Assembly: GCA_025331445.1 (NCBI GenBank)
Contig: JAIWNE010000118.1
Location: forward strand, 40,025-104,024
Length of the DNA: 64,000 bases
From: Blakeslea trispora
Taxonomy: Eukaryota; Mucoromycota; Mucoromycetes; Mucorales; Choanephoraceae
Direction: 5' to 3'
A program made the position numbers and the translations under genes. Of this stretch, positions 35,873 through 48,999 are shown piece by piece. The notes beneath the pieces were generated by a model that was not told where the DNA came from, made no database searches, and saw only the letters and a list, made by a program, of their open reading frames with translations. The number at the start of each line of letters is the position of its first letter. Position 1 is the first letter of the stretch.

Positions 35873-37476
35873 ATGACCAACATGCAGTCAGTGCAGAAAC
35901 TACACACATACGAGTACACCAATATACCTTCTGAAATACTGCTCAGTATACTTTCTCAGTTAGATTCCAGACACGATCTTATTAGCTGTGCTCAAGTTTG
36001 CAAGCTTTGGAGTTATTTTGCTACGGAGTTGCTATGGCATAAACCAAATTTAGAAGTCCTAAAGAATTCGCATAGATGGACGACGTTTTTCAGTATCATT
36101 CAAGCAAAAACTACCATTTTCCCATATGCTCTATTTGTTCGACGCATCAATCTGTCTAACTTGTCTGGTATGATAGAGGATTTGCATGTGATGGCATTAC
36201 GATATTGCGAGCGATTAGAGAGATTGACATTGGCAGGCTGTTCAAGTCTAACAGATATTGGACTATGTACACTCATAGAAGGTGTTGGCGCTACCCTAAT
36301 ATCCATTGACTTGAGCGACCTGGAAAAAATTACTGACAAAACCGTTCAACAGACAGCACATGCCTGCCCTCAACTTCAAGGCTTGAATCTGAGCATGTCT
36401 AAACCACAGTATGGCATAACTGATGCTGGTATTCAACAATTGGCATACCATTGCACTAATTTGAGAAGGGTAATACATACATCTATATTCTTCTTTAAGT
36501 TGAATTGACCAGTTCTATATAGGTTAGATTGAACAGATGTGTCTGTATTACACGGGAATCTGTCGTTCCATTGGTTGTCTACTGTACTCGATTAGTTGAA
36601 ATAGACCTTACCAACTGCCATATAGACGATACTCTTCTCGTGTCCATATTTGAATATAGTCATGAATTAAAAGAGTTGAGGATCAGTCAGGCCGATATGA
36701 CCCATACAAGATTAACTGAAAAGCCTTTTTGCTCGGCTATTCGACAACAAAATAGCTTTCAGCAACTACGGTTTGTTGATCTGACGAATGTTACCATCTT
36801 GACAGATCAGTCTCTCAAGAGACTTATAGATGCTGCACCCAAGATACGTAGTCTGGTACTAAACAGGTGTTCATCTATTACGGATGAGGGTGCTCTTCGT
36901 ATCACTCAGCTTGGACGTTATTTACGTTTTCTTCACCTTGGTCATTGTCCTTTGCTGACGGATAGATCGATTACTGAAATTGCCACAAGCTGCAGTCGTA
37001 TTCGTTATCTCGACTTGGCTTGCTGCACTGAAATTACTGATCAGTCTGTGATTGAGATTGCCAAGAGTCTATCAAAACTAAAGCGAATTGGGTTAGTGAA
37101 ATGTGATCAGATTACTGATATGTCACTAGAGGCGCTTGTTTGTTATCATGCAAGTAGTCATGATAACCTTGAGCGAATACACCTCAGCCACTGTACTCAA
37201 CTCAGCGTAAGAGGTGTTGCTAAGCTATTAAATGCCTGTCATCATTTGAACCATCTTAGCCTTACACATGTGCCTTCTTTTTTACGAAGCGACCTAAGGG
37301 CATTCTGTCGTGCTACACCCAAGGGATTGACCGAACCACAGAGTCAAGCCTTTTGTGTCTTTAGTGGCGACACAATTGGGTATTTGAAAGAACATCTGAG
37401 GAATGAATTCAAAGATGATCCTTCAGTATTGTTTCCCTTGAATTTCTCTATGGAAAGTCAAAGACAATTTGCCTAA
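35873..37476 (+). CDS. GRR1: F-box/LRR protein Grr1 (SCF ubiquitin ligase receptor)
   Basis: Two exons, 35873-36469 and 36523-37476, give 516 aa; the 53-nt intron is in phase 0. An F-box lies near residues 14-55 (IPSEILLSILSQLDSRHDL, CAQVCKLWSYFATELLWHK). About 12 leucine-rich repeats of the C-C type follow (LTLAGCSSLTDIGL, LVLNRCSSITDEGAL, LDLACCTEITDQSV, IGLVKCDQITDMSL). The C-terminal LTHVPSFLRSDLRAFC and FCVFSGDT are characteristic of Grr1. Grr1 binds Skp1 and sends phosphorylated substrates such as G1 cyclins and glucose-signalling repressors for ubiquitination. The protein lacks the long N-terminal extension of yeast Grr1. ATGs at 35873 and 35882 are both possible starts. Confidence 0.93.
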
Positions 37477-37963
37477 AAGGAAAAAAAAAAGTTGTATCCA
37501 TTTTGTTACATTCAAGCCAGTTGTACATATAAAATCATTCTGTTTATTTAAAAATGCCCCTGAATTTTCAAGTAAAATGCTCATGTCTAGATGGCATGTC
37601 TAGACTACATGTATAGTCACGTGGTTATAAAAAGAGCCATACTTTCTTCATTTCAAAGTTGGCAGCTTTCAACTGTTAACAAGTGATACTCCGCCGTGGC
37701 TTGTTTTTAGCATTGGTTGGTCATTTAAAGAAATACATTGAATGTTTTATAAGCTGTCTAAAGAGACGTAATGAGTGGATGATTAAAGTATGTGTTGTTA
37801 TGAAAAGACTGTACAGGGGGGGTCTATAATTGATATAGAAAACAATGTTTGTCAGCTGACAAGATTTCAACTGTTCTGTTGTATGGACAAAAATAAAGGG
37901 GGAGGAAGAGAGATGAGAGGAAAGAAGAAAGGGGGAGGAAGAAAGAAAAAGAAGGCTAATTTT
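37477..37963. other. Convergent intergenic region
   Basis: About 490 bp between convergent gene ends. CATGTCTAGA occurs twice around 37582-37610 as a small direct and inverted repeat. No gene seen. Confidence 0.5.
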
Positions 37964-38861
37964 CTAAAAGAATTCGGTTTTACTGGGTGGCTCAGGGAAA
38001 TCTTCCAAGTTCCTGAGTTTTTCATGCAGGTTTGTTCTGCGCAAACGGGTTGCATAAGCACTAATGGCTGAAGCAAAATAAAACTATTTTTATAGAAAAA
38101 AAAAAAAGTCAGATTTTTGTTATTTTTATAGGGCGTGGCTCATTGGATTTACCTGTATAAAACAAACGATCATGATGATGACTGAGTATATAATCATGAA
38201 GTTTCTATAGCCTGCTGAACATGTATCGACTGTTTCATCTACATAGAGAGCAGTACAAGCTTCAATCACATCAGATCGACTAAGACCCAAAATGACTATG
38301 CTTGCTACACACACAATAAAATCAATGATGGCTACAGTCCAATAAACTAATTTGAAGACTGCAATCATTTTTCGGTGTTGCTAAAATTTTAACTTTGTTA
38401 GTTGTCTTGACATTAAAAGAAAATCTATTTTTAAATCCACTCACAGTGATGCTACCAACCACACCAAAGAGAGAAGCAAGTGCGAAAAGAATAGAGACAG
38501 CTACAGCTGTGTAAAATACACCTTGGAAAACTGGTGTGTTTGTGTTATAGCCGTCGTACACACCTCCTATTTTTATATAAAAATTGTTGAATAATGATGT
38601 CAAACAAGATGTAGTGGTTTGCTAACCTCCATGTGTTTTCGACAAGAAAAGACCGGCTGTTGAAACGATATAGATAGCCTATGAATTTTATGATTTGTTT
38701 AGTTGATATTGTTGGGCGTTGTGATTGATGAAGTTACAGAAGATAATAAGGCGATGATCAAAACACCGGCTCTGAAATGAAAATGTTAGACTATGATTTG
38801 TATTGGTTTAGATGACATTGTACCTAAGGGGAACACAACAGCAGCACTTGTAATGACCCAT
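37964..38861 (-). CDS. Four-TM membrane protein with N-terminal Cys cluster (unknown function)
   Basis: Six exons, 38861-38824, 38771-38738, 38678-38627, 38566-38445, 38380-38153 and 38083-37964, give 197 aa. It begins MGHYKCCCCVPLRAGVLIIA; the Cys run is a likely palmitoylation site. Four hydrophobic segments follow: AGVLIIALLSSAIYIVSTAG, FYTAVAVSILFALASLFGVV, VYWTVAIIDFIVCVASIVIL and FMIIYSVIIMIVCFIQFYFA. The cytosolic tail is Arg/Glu-rich (YATRLRRTNLHEKLRNLEDF). The last exon was added because the acceptor AAATAG keeps phase and gives a charged tail with a stop. The layout recalls small fungal tetraspan proteins. Donor GTTAGC of exon 3 is atypical. Confidence 0.75.
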
Positions 38862-41703
38862 CTGTCAAGAAATAAAGAAAAGAGAAAAAAAAAAGAGTGA
38901 GAAGTAAACAAAGAGAGTAAGAATATGGAGAGACACTTTAAAAGGTCCACTTTTTTTTTATTTTAAGCGAAGCCTCATGAAAGCGCGACAATGACTGATC
39001 TAAAAATGGCAGAAAAAAAAGTTAAGCCCAGATAAGTAGTACAAGGATTGTCTTTCTCGGTGTTACACCATTTCCAAAATCGGAACTGTTTAAACAAAAA
39101 GTACCTTTGGGCTGCTTATTTCTATAAATGATTGCAGAAGTTCTTTGATCCACACTTATAGAGATGTATAGTAATTCATCAAATGCACTTGTCTTGTTTT
39201 GAGGAAATCAAAATTACACTTTAGGTAGATCTACTGAATGCTAAAGACATTACATTATAAAACTGGCAAAAGACGTCAAACATCTTGTTAGGTTGTAAGC
39301 TAAATCAATGTCTGTCTTGCAGTGTAGAAAAGAAAGGAGTATTGTGGCAAGAAATTCAGCATTAATTGCTCGTGACATGCTCCTCTATAAATTCTAATTT
39401 ATTTGCTTGAGGTTCTATAAAAAGCCTATTGTCATTTGGCCATATCCAAACAAGCATGTGCTTGCAAATATGCGTATAATTGCAAAGTAATAAACTGTGC
39501 ACTCAGCTATAAAATAAACAAACAAATCTGATACGAAACAAGCAATGGGCCCTCTTTTCTTGTCAGAATTAAAAGAACAATTGCAAACAAATACTTTCTT
39601 ACTAACAGACAGCTCTCAAACTGCATTGAAACTATAGACAGATCTATCAGAAACAGTCATGTAATCGTTTATGCTTCGTTCTATTTTTCTCGGCTAGAAC
39701 ATTAGAGCAGAATTGAGGTGATCAGTAAGACAAAACCAGTCTTCACCTTAGTCCCTATGTTGATTAAATGCTAGATCATAAAGCTTATTTTATCTTAGTT
39801 GCTAAAGTTAGGCTGTGTATTGGGTAGCCCAAGTGTACCTATAAGAGTTGAATACTCAACCGTTTTATACAAATATCAATGAAACCAATAGAATTGCTTA
39901 GCTGTGTTCTACTTCATTTGGTATGATCCTAACATCTCTTCACTTTTTCTTTCAAACATTTTAGTTTCTATAAAATGACTTTGGTAAACTAATACAGCAA
40001 AAGATTTATTGATTTACTATTAGTCAGTGTCATATACAGGCTTTCAGATGAATGTCTAGATTGATGTCACTCGAACTAGAGTGTTTTTTTTTCTTTGCCC
40101 AAAGCCAAAAGACATGTTCCCGGAGGTTACACGGACCTTCCGTATAAACCTAAATTTTTTGTAAAACGGTCGGCAAGCCAAAGATAATTTTAATCGAGAT
40201 ACACCAAACTGAATAATTATTTGCAGAGCTTCTTTCTTTTCTTCCCCTCCTTTTTATTTTTTTTTCCAAAAAAAAACAGGCTGGCATCTATATCGAGATG
40301 CATTGGAGTTGTGCTTACAAGTCAAAGCCGTATTTCGGAAGAAAGCTGAAATCTCTCTGGGGGGGGAATTGTACTTACAGAACAAGAGAGCAAAGTGTAG
40401 TGCACCAGTCGATATAGCCTATGCTTTCTTGTTTGTGACAAGAAGTCATTCAAAACATTATAGTTTTCAGAAATTTTGCTGACATTTTAAAAAGAAGAAC
40501 CTTGATTATTTGCGGTGACTTTTTTTTTTGTAATTAATCTTTAGATGTCGTATCACTTTTCTTCTTACATTCACTAGCTAAGTTATTTGAATAATTGTTG
40601 GGTTATATCAAGCGCAAGAAGATCAATTGAACCTATATTTAACCCATAGTCAACGCAGTTCATAATATGGCTATGACAAACTCAGACAGAAGCGATACAT
40701 CAAGAGCCTTCTGGAACTCTCACTTGTCGTCTAAAAAAAAAAGTAATTCACTCAAGCGAACAAAGCGATTGATTGCTAATTAACAATCATCAGCTATTGT
40801 CTTTAAAAACCATCAGATCTTCCTATGCTCTTGTCTTTATTGCTCTCATTCAAACTATCAATATATTGTTTTGAATCGTGAACAATCGACTTCAGTTTAT
40901 GGCAAAATCAATTAAGCCTGTTCTCTTTCCTAAACATTTGAATAGCAGTGAGGTATGAGAAACTGCATGGAGGAAAACAAAAGAAATGCTTTGAATTGAG
41001 ATCTCTGGTTCATGACATACAAGCAAAAAAAAAAAAATTCAAAACCTACAATTCAAAGACAAAGTATTTTTTTTGGGGGGGGGGTTATACTCTATTTTGG
41101 AGTCGGATGTACTTGGTATATATCCTCTCTTTCTTTTTCTTTTTTCTGTTACACCAATCAACTTTGGAAATTATGCAAACTGTCCTTTGATCTAGTTTTC
41201 TTTTTCTCAGGAGTCGGATTAGCAAACACTCGGGCAACTAGAAAACAAAGGCTTGTTATCACTATCGACTTGAAATAGACATATCATTGATCAATAAAAG
41301 CTATCTATCGATTATACTAGTTTGATTTGCTTCAAGTTTAGCCTGATACTTCAGTAGTATGTAAGCAATGCTTGTTAACAACCGTTATCATCTTGAGAAA
41401 AGTAGAGTCAATATAACCTCAACCAGGGTTGTCACAAACTATATGGTGTCTTGCTTTGCGATATGCGTCTTTTAATTCTCATTTTTTGAAGCAAAAAAAA
41501 AAAAAAAGATAAAATGATACAATATTTGGATAAGCAGAAGCTAAACAAGATAGATCAAAGCATTTGCTTTTTTTTTCTTTCAATCAGTCAATGCAAAAGA
41601 GGAGAGCAAGCCCATTTTAATGGAAGAGAAAGGGATTATCATTAAAAAGAATAAAAAGGAAAGAGGGGGGGTGCTGAAGGGATGAATAAAAAAAACAAAA
41701 AGA
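38862..41703. other. Gene-poor stretch, no gene supported
   Basis: About 2.8 kb of AT-rich sequence with T, A and G runs (for example G10 near 41077). Frames at 40948-41278 are homopolymer artefacts. No tRNA or transposon signature seen. Confidence 0.5.
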
Positions 41704-42030
41704 TTATGAAAAAGGTTTGTAAGTTGAGGTTTTTTCACGTATATAGATATGCATTCTGTATTCCAGGCGACATAGTGGCGAGTCATAAGTTACAGAATTT
41801 AGAGCTCTTTGTTCTTCAAGATAGTGCTGTACTCCCAAAATAAGATGGAGTAATGAGTCGCTCTGACTTTCGTACTTTTCTTCTTCTTGTATTTGATCAA
41901 CACTTGAACCATTCTCTGATCTATTTTGCCAGCCATCTTCATTATCTGCTTTAGTAACGGCACTTGCTATCTCAATGTCATAGTGTGTATAGTGTTCATC
42001 CACGGATTGTCGAGTATCTTTAAAAATCAT
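41704..42030 (-). CDS. Hypothetical protein, 108 aa
   Basis: A single-exon frame starting MIFKDTRQSVDEHYTHYDIE and ending STYKPFS. It is acidic in its first half and mixed in its second (LLHLILGVQHYLEEQRALNS), with no TM segment, signal peptide or known motif. Balanced composition and lack of homopolymer-derived residues make it more gene-like than other short frames nearby, but there is no further support. It could be a lone exon of a larger unrecognised gene. Confidence 0.35.
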   Translation of the reverse strand: MIFKDTRQSVDEHYTHYDIEIASAVTKADNEDGWQNRSENGSSVDQIQEEEKYESQSDSLLHLILGVQHYLEEQRALNSVTYDSPLCRLEYRMHIYIREKTSTYKPFS

Positions 42031-42933
42031 TGTTGTTTGATCGACTGTTTAGTACAAACAAATGCTGCAGACAGAAACAATAAAAAGCGTGGACAATAAT
42101 TCAACTGTCGATTGTCACAGATACTCTTCAATCCTTTTTTAACCAACTAAAATTAATAAACAACAATCAAATAAGAGAAAAAAAAAAAAGAAAAAAGAAA
42201 AAAAAAAGGGAATAAATAAAAGAAAAGAACAAAGTTGCATTTGCTTTATAACATTTGCTTTGATTTATCATTGATATGCAGATGTAAAAAAGAAAAAAAA
42301 AAGGCAGAACAAAATAGAAGGTATACCTGAAAACAGGGGGGGAAGCTATTTGACAACACTCTTTTATTATCCTTATAGTATCCAAACATAAGAAAAGATA
42401 CCATTGCTTACAAAGTCCTAATGACTTTTGCTTGAATTAATCACAGTTTCCCCCCAAGCTCAATTATCAGATTGAATTAGAAATATGGTAATGTCTTTTT
42501 TTAACAACCAAAAAATCTTTCTGCTCTTCATCCTCCTATCTTGCCTTTTTTTTTTTTTTAAATCTTCAAGATTCAATCGACACTAGTGCAAAGAAGGGGG
42601 AAGGGAGATAATCATCTACATAATGTAAGAATATCAAAAACTAACTTGACACTGCTATTTCTCAATCAAGTTCTCTCTTTTTTAAAAGCCAACGCATTGG
42701 TTCACAACTTGTTTTCAAACAAGAGGTTTTTAAAAAGGCTTGTTTTTTTTTATTGTTTCAAACAAATGAGCTATGTGTACAGTTTTGTGTTATGTAGTCC
42801 TTTTTAAAGGAGTAAACAACACCTTCAAGAAGAATTGATTTTTCAAGTCAAGAGATACAGCTTCTCTCCCCCCCTCCTTCAATATGAACAAATAGAATTA
42901 AAATGATGGATGGAATAAATACATGTAACTTGT
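42031..42933. other. Intergenic, no gene seen
   Basis: About 900 bp with long A, T and G runs; no feature recognised. Confidence 0.5.
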
Positions 42934-43837
42934 CTAATAAGTTGGTCGTTGATAGTCATCTGCATGATATGTATGTCGAGGAGGTGGAGGTGGAGGTCCG
43001 CTTGATACACTAGAATTAAAATTGGGGTTCATAGGCTGGCTAACATCGTACTCATCATCTTCAGGCCTGAAAATTTCTTGATCTGCAGCAGATTTGACTC
43101 TTCTTTTACGAATCAACAAAAATGCCAATAAGCCAATCAAGGCAAGACCAGCCACACCACCAACCACACCACCAGCAATTGCACCGACATTTGTGGAGGA
43201 TCTTGAGCTATCTGCTTCTGATAAGGTTGGTACTACAGAAGGGCTAGATGTTGCTAGCATTGAATTTGAAGAACTTTCTGTTACAGTAGTTAGGGAATCA
43301 TCGGTTGCACTACTGGATATATAATCTGATGTTGTAGTCGCGTAGTCTGTCGTTGTTGTGGTAGGTACGTATTCTGTTGTGGTAGGAACATATTCTGTTG
43401 TGGTAGGTACGTATTCTGTAGTTGTAGGTACGTATTCTGTAGTTGTAGGTACGTATTCTGTAGTTGTAGGTACGTATTCTGTAGTTGTAGGTACATATTC
43501 TGTAGTCAATAACGCTTTGTTAGATAGGCTCTGATCATGCATGCAACTGTAAATATTATTTTTTTTTTATAGAAAAGAGGAGTACCTGTGGTGGTTGTAG
43601 CAGTTCCTTCATCATTCGAGGAATTATCCCCTGAGCCATCGCTCGAGCCATCATCATTACTATCACCTATTTGTCGAAATACAAAAAGTTATTTGAAGCT
43701 GTCAGAACAATAAGATAAAAAAAAAATGGCCCTTTTTTTTTTCTTTTGTTTATTTATTTACCTGAACCATCATCTTGTGCAAAAACCAATTGCCAACTAG
43801 ACAAAGCCAATAATAACGCAATAAATTCTGGTTTCAT
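42934..43837 (-). CDS. Thr-rich type I membrane protein with 7-aa tandem repeats
   Basis: Three exons, 43837-43762, 43666-43586 and 43499-42934, give 240 aa. A signal peptide (MKPEFIALLLALSSWQLVFA) leads into an Asp/Ser/Gly-rich stretch and then seven copies of TTEYVPT. A Ser/Thr-rich stem follows, then one TM helix (GAIAGGVVGGVAGLALIGLL) with stop-transfer RKRR, and a short cytosolic tail with PPPPPPR. This is the build of a heavily O-mannosylated cell-surface stalk or wall sensor; no WSC or other ligand domain is present. The exon 3 acceptor CTACAG was chosen for its upstream CTAAC branch site; the in-phase acceptor a few codons upstream (AACAAAG) is possible. Confidence 0.75.
43352..43499 (-). 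repeat. 21-bp coding minisatellite, 7 units
   Basis: Seven near-identical 21-bp units encode TTEYVPT within the Thr-rich membrane protein. The central units are almost identical and the 3' units diverge, as expected for slippage or unequal exchange. Confidence 0.9.
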
Positions 43838-44877
43838 TTTTTTATATATCAAATTTGTTTACTGAATAACAATAAAAGAAAAAAAAGAGAGGAAAAAAAA
43901 AGAGAAAAATAATAAAAAAAAGTATCACGTTTATAAAGCTATAAAAAGAAAGAAAAAAAAAAAAAGAAAAAACGATTCACCTACTGGTTTTTATGGTTAC
44001 ACTGGTTGAAGTTATCAGGCTGAAATAAAAATAGAATTTTCTGATAAAAGTTGATGATCTGTTTCATTTCATTATTCTGATAGGAGGGAAAGGGCTCTAA
44101 CAATTCAATAAGGTTTACCTAGAAATGATCACAGTTGTGATGATAAGACTGTAAAGAACAATGCAATTTATGAGTTTAGTGTCTATCATGTTCTTCTCTA
44201 TATTTTGTTTAGCATCTTCAAAATAAGGGCATGTTAGTGTTAGGGATGTAAAAAAGCGTGTGTGTGTGTGTTTGGCAGAAACCCAATAGAGAATCATTCT
44301 TTCTTTATTACAGAAAACGTAAACTCCTTCATCTCTTTTTTTTTACATGACTGACAAACAAACTGTAAGTCGGATTTGTGTCGCAAGATGGCTTGATACT
44401 GTGAATACCAATGAATTTTTTTTAAAAAAAAAAAATTTGGTTATCTGACAAGTACTTTTTATGATATAAACCTATTATGAGCCATTTACTGTTTCGCAAT
44501 CTATTCTCAAGAGGATAGAGTGCCGCTCATAAACAATACTTTTTGTCAAATGCTTCAAACATGACTTTTAACATTTGTAATTATTTCAATCTTATAGCCT
44601 TAAACAAACTACCTCTCAAACCAATAGATTTCCATATGTTGACATACAAAGGGACATCAGCCTTGTTATTGAGCTTCTTTAACCACAACAACCTTAAAGC
44701 TTAGTTTTTGTTATAAACAAAAAGTCATTTTCTCCAACAAGAGAGAAAAAAAAAAAAAGGGGGCGTCATTGAGCTGTCAACAGTTGGGAAAACTAAAACA
44801 AAAAAGAAACCCTTTTTTTTTATTTTCACTCATCTTCAAAAAAACTGATTTGAGCTACAATAAGAGATGGGTGTATC
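43838..44877. other. Intergenic, no gene seen
   Basis: About 1 kb rich in A runs. A 60-codon minus frame at 44115-44297 is not supported. Confidence 0.5.
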
Positions 44878-46395
44878 CTACACAGAGGATGAAAAAGGCG
44901 TAAACTCGTGTTGTGTGGAGCCATAGGTTTGATGTGTGTTGATTGGCAATCTAGATCCTGCTGTGGAAGAAGAAGCATCAAGTGTATCATCCTCTATTGT
45001 GCCCTCAAAATCACTGCGTCTTAATCGACATTGTTCTATTAATCTCTTTCGCTCGTCTTGAATGGGGTGCTTTGATAATTGCTTAGGATACAGGATGTAA
45101 TGCTGAATCATAAATAGTGCATCATAACAGACAACAATCGATCCAAGTCCACTAATAGATTGTTTTGAATGTTAAACCCCTTTAGTTGTATCAATGCTAC
45201 ATTTACTTACAGCTTGACATTGTCCTAATTGATATCATAGTTAGAATCTCTTCTTTTTTTTTTCTTGCTCTACTTGTGTAGTGAATATCACACATTTACC
45301 CCTTCTATGCCAGTCCAATCTCCATCAATATGTGCGTCTATCAAGAGTTGAACAATAGAAAGCAAACCACCAGCTAAATCCTATTGAGAAAACAAGCAAA
45401 ATCAATCTTCATATACACCTATGTCAATGTCTGCATCTTACCCATGATATATATTGTATGCTCCAACCTTGAGTTGACTGCCTCTTATAATTAACCCAAA
45501 CCTAATACAAATTAGAACAAATGACAAAAAAAAAAGAAGAAAACAAACGTTACCTGTGGCAAGTATTTGATAACACTCACAATGAGTGTGACTGTACTAA
45601 GGAAATACAAAAAGTCAAGTGAAGTTGCTCCTCCATAATGTATAGTAGCCAAAACAAGCACAGACATCAACATCGAGAGCCAAACAAAGGCTGCAGCAAA
45701 AGATGAAATATGTTGACTTGCTTGTTTCTATCAAATCATCAATAAACAAGCACCCATTACAGGATGATTGGCTTACTCTATAGACACATGTTTGCAGTAA
45801 GATAAACATAGACAACAAGAATCCATGAACAGAAAACACAACATCATTTAAACGAACCAAGCTACTTCTGCTTGAGGGATGCCTTTGATGATCTTTTCAG
45901 ACATGTTTCAGCCATCATTTGGGTCATGCACATATAAAAAAAAAAGAAACTTACATTCATCTCTAATCTCCTCATTGAAATATAAGGCTAAACTATAGGC
46001 CTGGGTTACACCAGACAAAAAAACGAATGAGTCAACTGTCAAGCTAAACAAAAATGAAACATACGTACCGAATAACAAAAGAATCCCAATACATTGTAAA
46101 ACAGGAAATCAATCGACAGACCTCGTACACTTTTTTTTTTTTTTAGCCCAGAAGAGAGTGAAACAATGAGCACTTTAGATCATGGTGGTTGACTGATGGT
46201 GTGATTACCTTTTTCTCTTCCAATTTAAATAAGCTTGTGGATAAAAGCTAAAAGACCAAACAACTACATAAGACTAAACAGGCGTTAACAAGAGTGTCTC
46301 TCTTTTTTTGTTTAGTAAGCAAGTACCCAGCCAACAATAACCGAGAAGAGATTCCAACCGGTCCATGATGTCGCATCCCAACTCTTTGTCGTCAT
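44878..46395 (-). CDS. Cystinosin homologue (PQ-loop lysosomal/vacuolar cystine transporter)
   Basis: Ten exons, 46395-46327, 46273-46209, 46129-46069, 46000-45955, 45892-45777, 45727-45554, 45501-45442, 45380-45300, 45224-45211 and 45151-44878, give 319 aa. Cystinosin exports cystine from lysosomes or vacuoles with H+. The protein has about seven hydrophobic helices and two PQ loops: WSFSFYPQAYLNWKRK and SVIKYLPQVWVNYKRQSTQG. Other family landmarks are GLSIDFLFYNVLGFFCYS, VRLNDVVFSVHGFLLSMF and ISWDLAGGLLSIVQLLIDA. Exon 9 is only 14 nt (DNVKL). The tail has an acidic, Ser-rich segment ending FTPFSSSV. All junctions keep phase. Confidence 0.88.
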
Positions 46396-48999
46396 GGCAA
46401 CAAAAACTTTAGATTTTTTTTTTCTTTCTCTCTATTAAAAAAAAAAAAAGTAAAAAAAAAAAAATCCGCTTTATAGACTCTATTTCTGGGAGATTAGCTG
46501 AAATTGATTTGAAGGAAAAGTCGGGTAGTCAATGTTGATGCTTCAAGTGGTTGAAAATCATCATGCTTATCGTTTTCTTTGTGTCCAGCCATCAATTGAC
46601 CTGAGAGTAGAATGCAAGCTAAACTTTGATACCTTCAACACGGCTAGTGTTAGAGAAACAACATTCTTGTGAATGTAGTAAGTCTAATGATTGGAAGGTA
46701 ATAAAGATGTAGAGTGCTTTGTAACGACTCAAGATAAACCACAAAGGAAAGAGATCAAAATGAGCACAACTGTAGGAAGGTGAGCAATTCAATTAAAGAG
46801 TTGCAGCATAGATAGACGAGATTTACAGAAAAAAAAAAGATCAAGATAGCCAGATTTATCAGTGGAAATAGAGATGAAGCATAGTCAGTATCGAAATGAA
46901 ATAATCAAGACTCCAAGAGGTTAAAAAAAGTTCGTAGCCTCTGGATTGAATACCGAACAGTTGAGGTAAACAAGGTGTAAGATAAAGGCCTGATCATGGA
47001 TATCAACAATATTCAATTTGATAGTAAGTTGGTTGGTTGACACCTTAGCCGCTGGGCTTGGGCTAGAAAGATAAAAAAAAACCCCCCAAATCTCTAGTAA
47101 CAGAGGCAATTGATCTAATCTTTAGGCAATATAAGTTGAAATTGATTCGGAGCAAAATAAAAGAAAAGCTTGGTTGTAGAGGATCATGTATATAACCATT
47201 AAAAACCTCAGCTTAGAGTGCTGCTATTTTAAGCATAACAGAATATTATGCTTGGGGATTCTTGGTTTGCCCCCCTTCTGACTAGAGTGAATTCAGGCCT
47301 TTTTTTTTTGAATAGAAAAGATATAAAATGTGATTGTTTATGAAAAGAAGAATGTCAGGCACTTGTACTACATTCAGCCACATGCTTTTCATAGAACTAG
47401 AATTGTGCGACATGTAAACTTGGGTTTATGCATTCAACATCTAACTTTTCTTTTCGTATGCCATAATGAACTCAACACGCCAGTTTGGTATATATGAAAG
47501 TATAAAGAAAAACTAGATCCAAAAGAAATTTGAGTGCTTTTTTTTCTTGTAGTAAAAAAAAAAAGTATCTGAGTGGAATTGTTATTTGGGTCTTGTTTAC
47601 TAACAAAAAAAAAACACGCTCAAAAGATATTTCATATGCATCCATCTAATTTGTGTTGAGCTTAATTTTCACTTGTAATAAACAGAAACAAGTCATTTTT
47701 CATGATTTAAGCTATTGTCTTGTAGATCATGAAATAATCAAAAAAAATAGCCTCTTTTTTTTTTTGTTTATAATGGCTCAGAACACCAAATGCTACTGTA
47801 CCTGGTAGCAATCATGCCTCTGTTATCATTATGACGCTGATATACATAAGAAACAACAAAAACAGCCTTTTCCTTTTTCCTCTCGTTTATTTCTTTGTGT
47901 TCTAATATGATAATGAAGCCATTATTAAACAAAGTAGGATACATTTCGATCCATACTCCGATTCAACCCACACTGTTATTTCAAACACTTTGATTTCCCT
48001 TTTTTTTTTTTTTTTACTATAGTGTAGACAATGCAACTATTGAAATCAAGCTATTATGATGACATTCACGTGAAAATGGCCTTTTTCTACTACTACTAAT
48101 AATAACGATATATAAAAAAAAAGGGGAAAAAAAAAGAGAGAACTACTGTTATTTGATGACACGATTTCAATTGTTCTAGAAGAGAATCAAAAAAGAAAAA
48201 AGGGCTTTGAATTGCCTTATTTGGATTAGAATAGAAATCGAATCGGGATAATTTCGATCTTTTTTTTTTTTACTTGCATGAAATAATCTCAAGAGAGCAA
48301 CGCATCATGTATAAAATAACAAGGTAGAAAATTAACTATAAATACAATATGATCTATTACAACTTGATTTAGTGTCTCCCACCTATTTTGTGTTTGCCAC
48401 TATCACCATCAGTTGCTATTACATGGGCTTCAAAACCACCTGACCATCATTTCCAACCAAGCGCTTCTTTCTCTTTCTCTTTCTTTTATTACTGTTTTTT
48501 TTTCTTGTGTCTCAAATAAAAAAATCGATCTAATCTTTTTCTAAAACGTACACACACGCCCCTAGTCAATATGAAAACACTTTACTAATATTAAAAACAC
48601 ATTGAAATGTGTCATCTACGGCATAAAGAAAGTGTTGGTATTCTAGAAGCACAAAAATAACAAGTGTGTGTTCTCTATCCTTATTCTTTTAGAAAAGAGT
48701 TCTTACCAGGAACTCGGTAAGAATAAAGACAAGAAAAATCAAGAAATAAAGAAACAATATGATTGATGTCTTACAAACTTCGTCACCATTATGTTACCAT
48801 GTTATCAATTCAGGGACCACAGAAAAAGAAAGAAGGTATGTGTCACCTTACTAGCTGAGAATGATGTAATGTATGATTCAAGAACAAAAAAAATTGAGAG
48901 CGTTAATATAATTAATAAAATAAAAAAAATAAGGACAGAAAAACGCAAGTTAATTTTCTTTCTTTTTTTTTTTTTTCCTCTCAAATAACTATTATTATC
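46396..48999. other. Gene-poor stretch, no gene supported
   Basis: About 2.6 kb with long A and T tracts. A minus frame at 46921-47109 and a coding-like minus stretch near 46500-46640 (SGQLMAGHKENDKHDD) have no start, splice partner or family match. Confidence 0.5.

Noticed and set aside
41012..41278. Overlapping plus-strand frames near 41 kb
   Set aside because: Built from A11, G10 and T runs; composition is that of homopolymers, not protein.
46921..47109. 62-codon minus-strand frame with signal-like residues
   Set aside because: No promoter-like context and it opens at a C/T run; no continuation was found by splicing.
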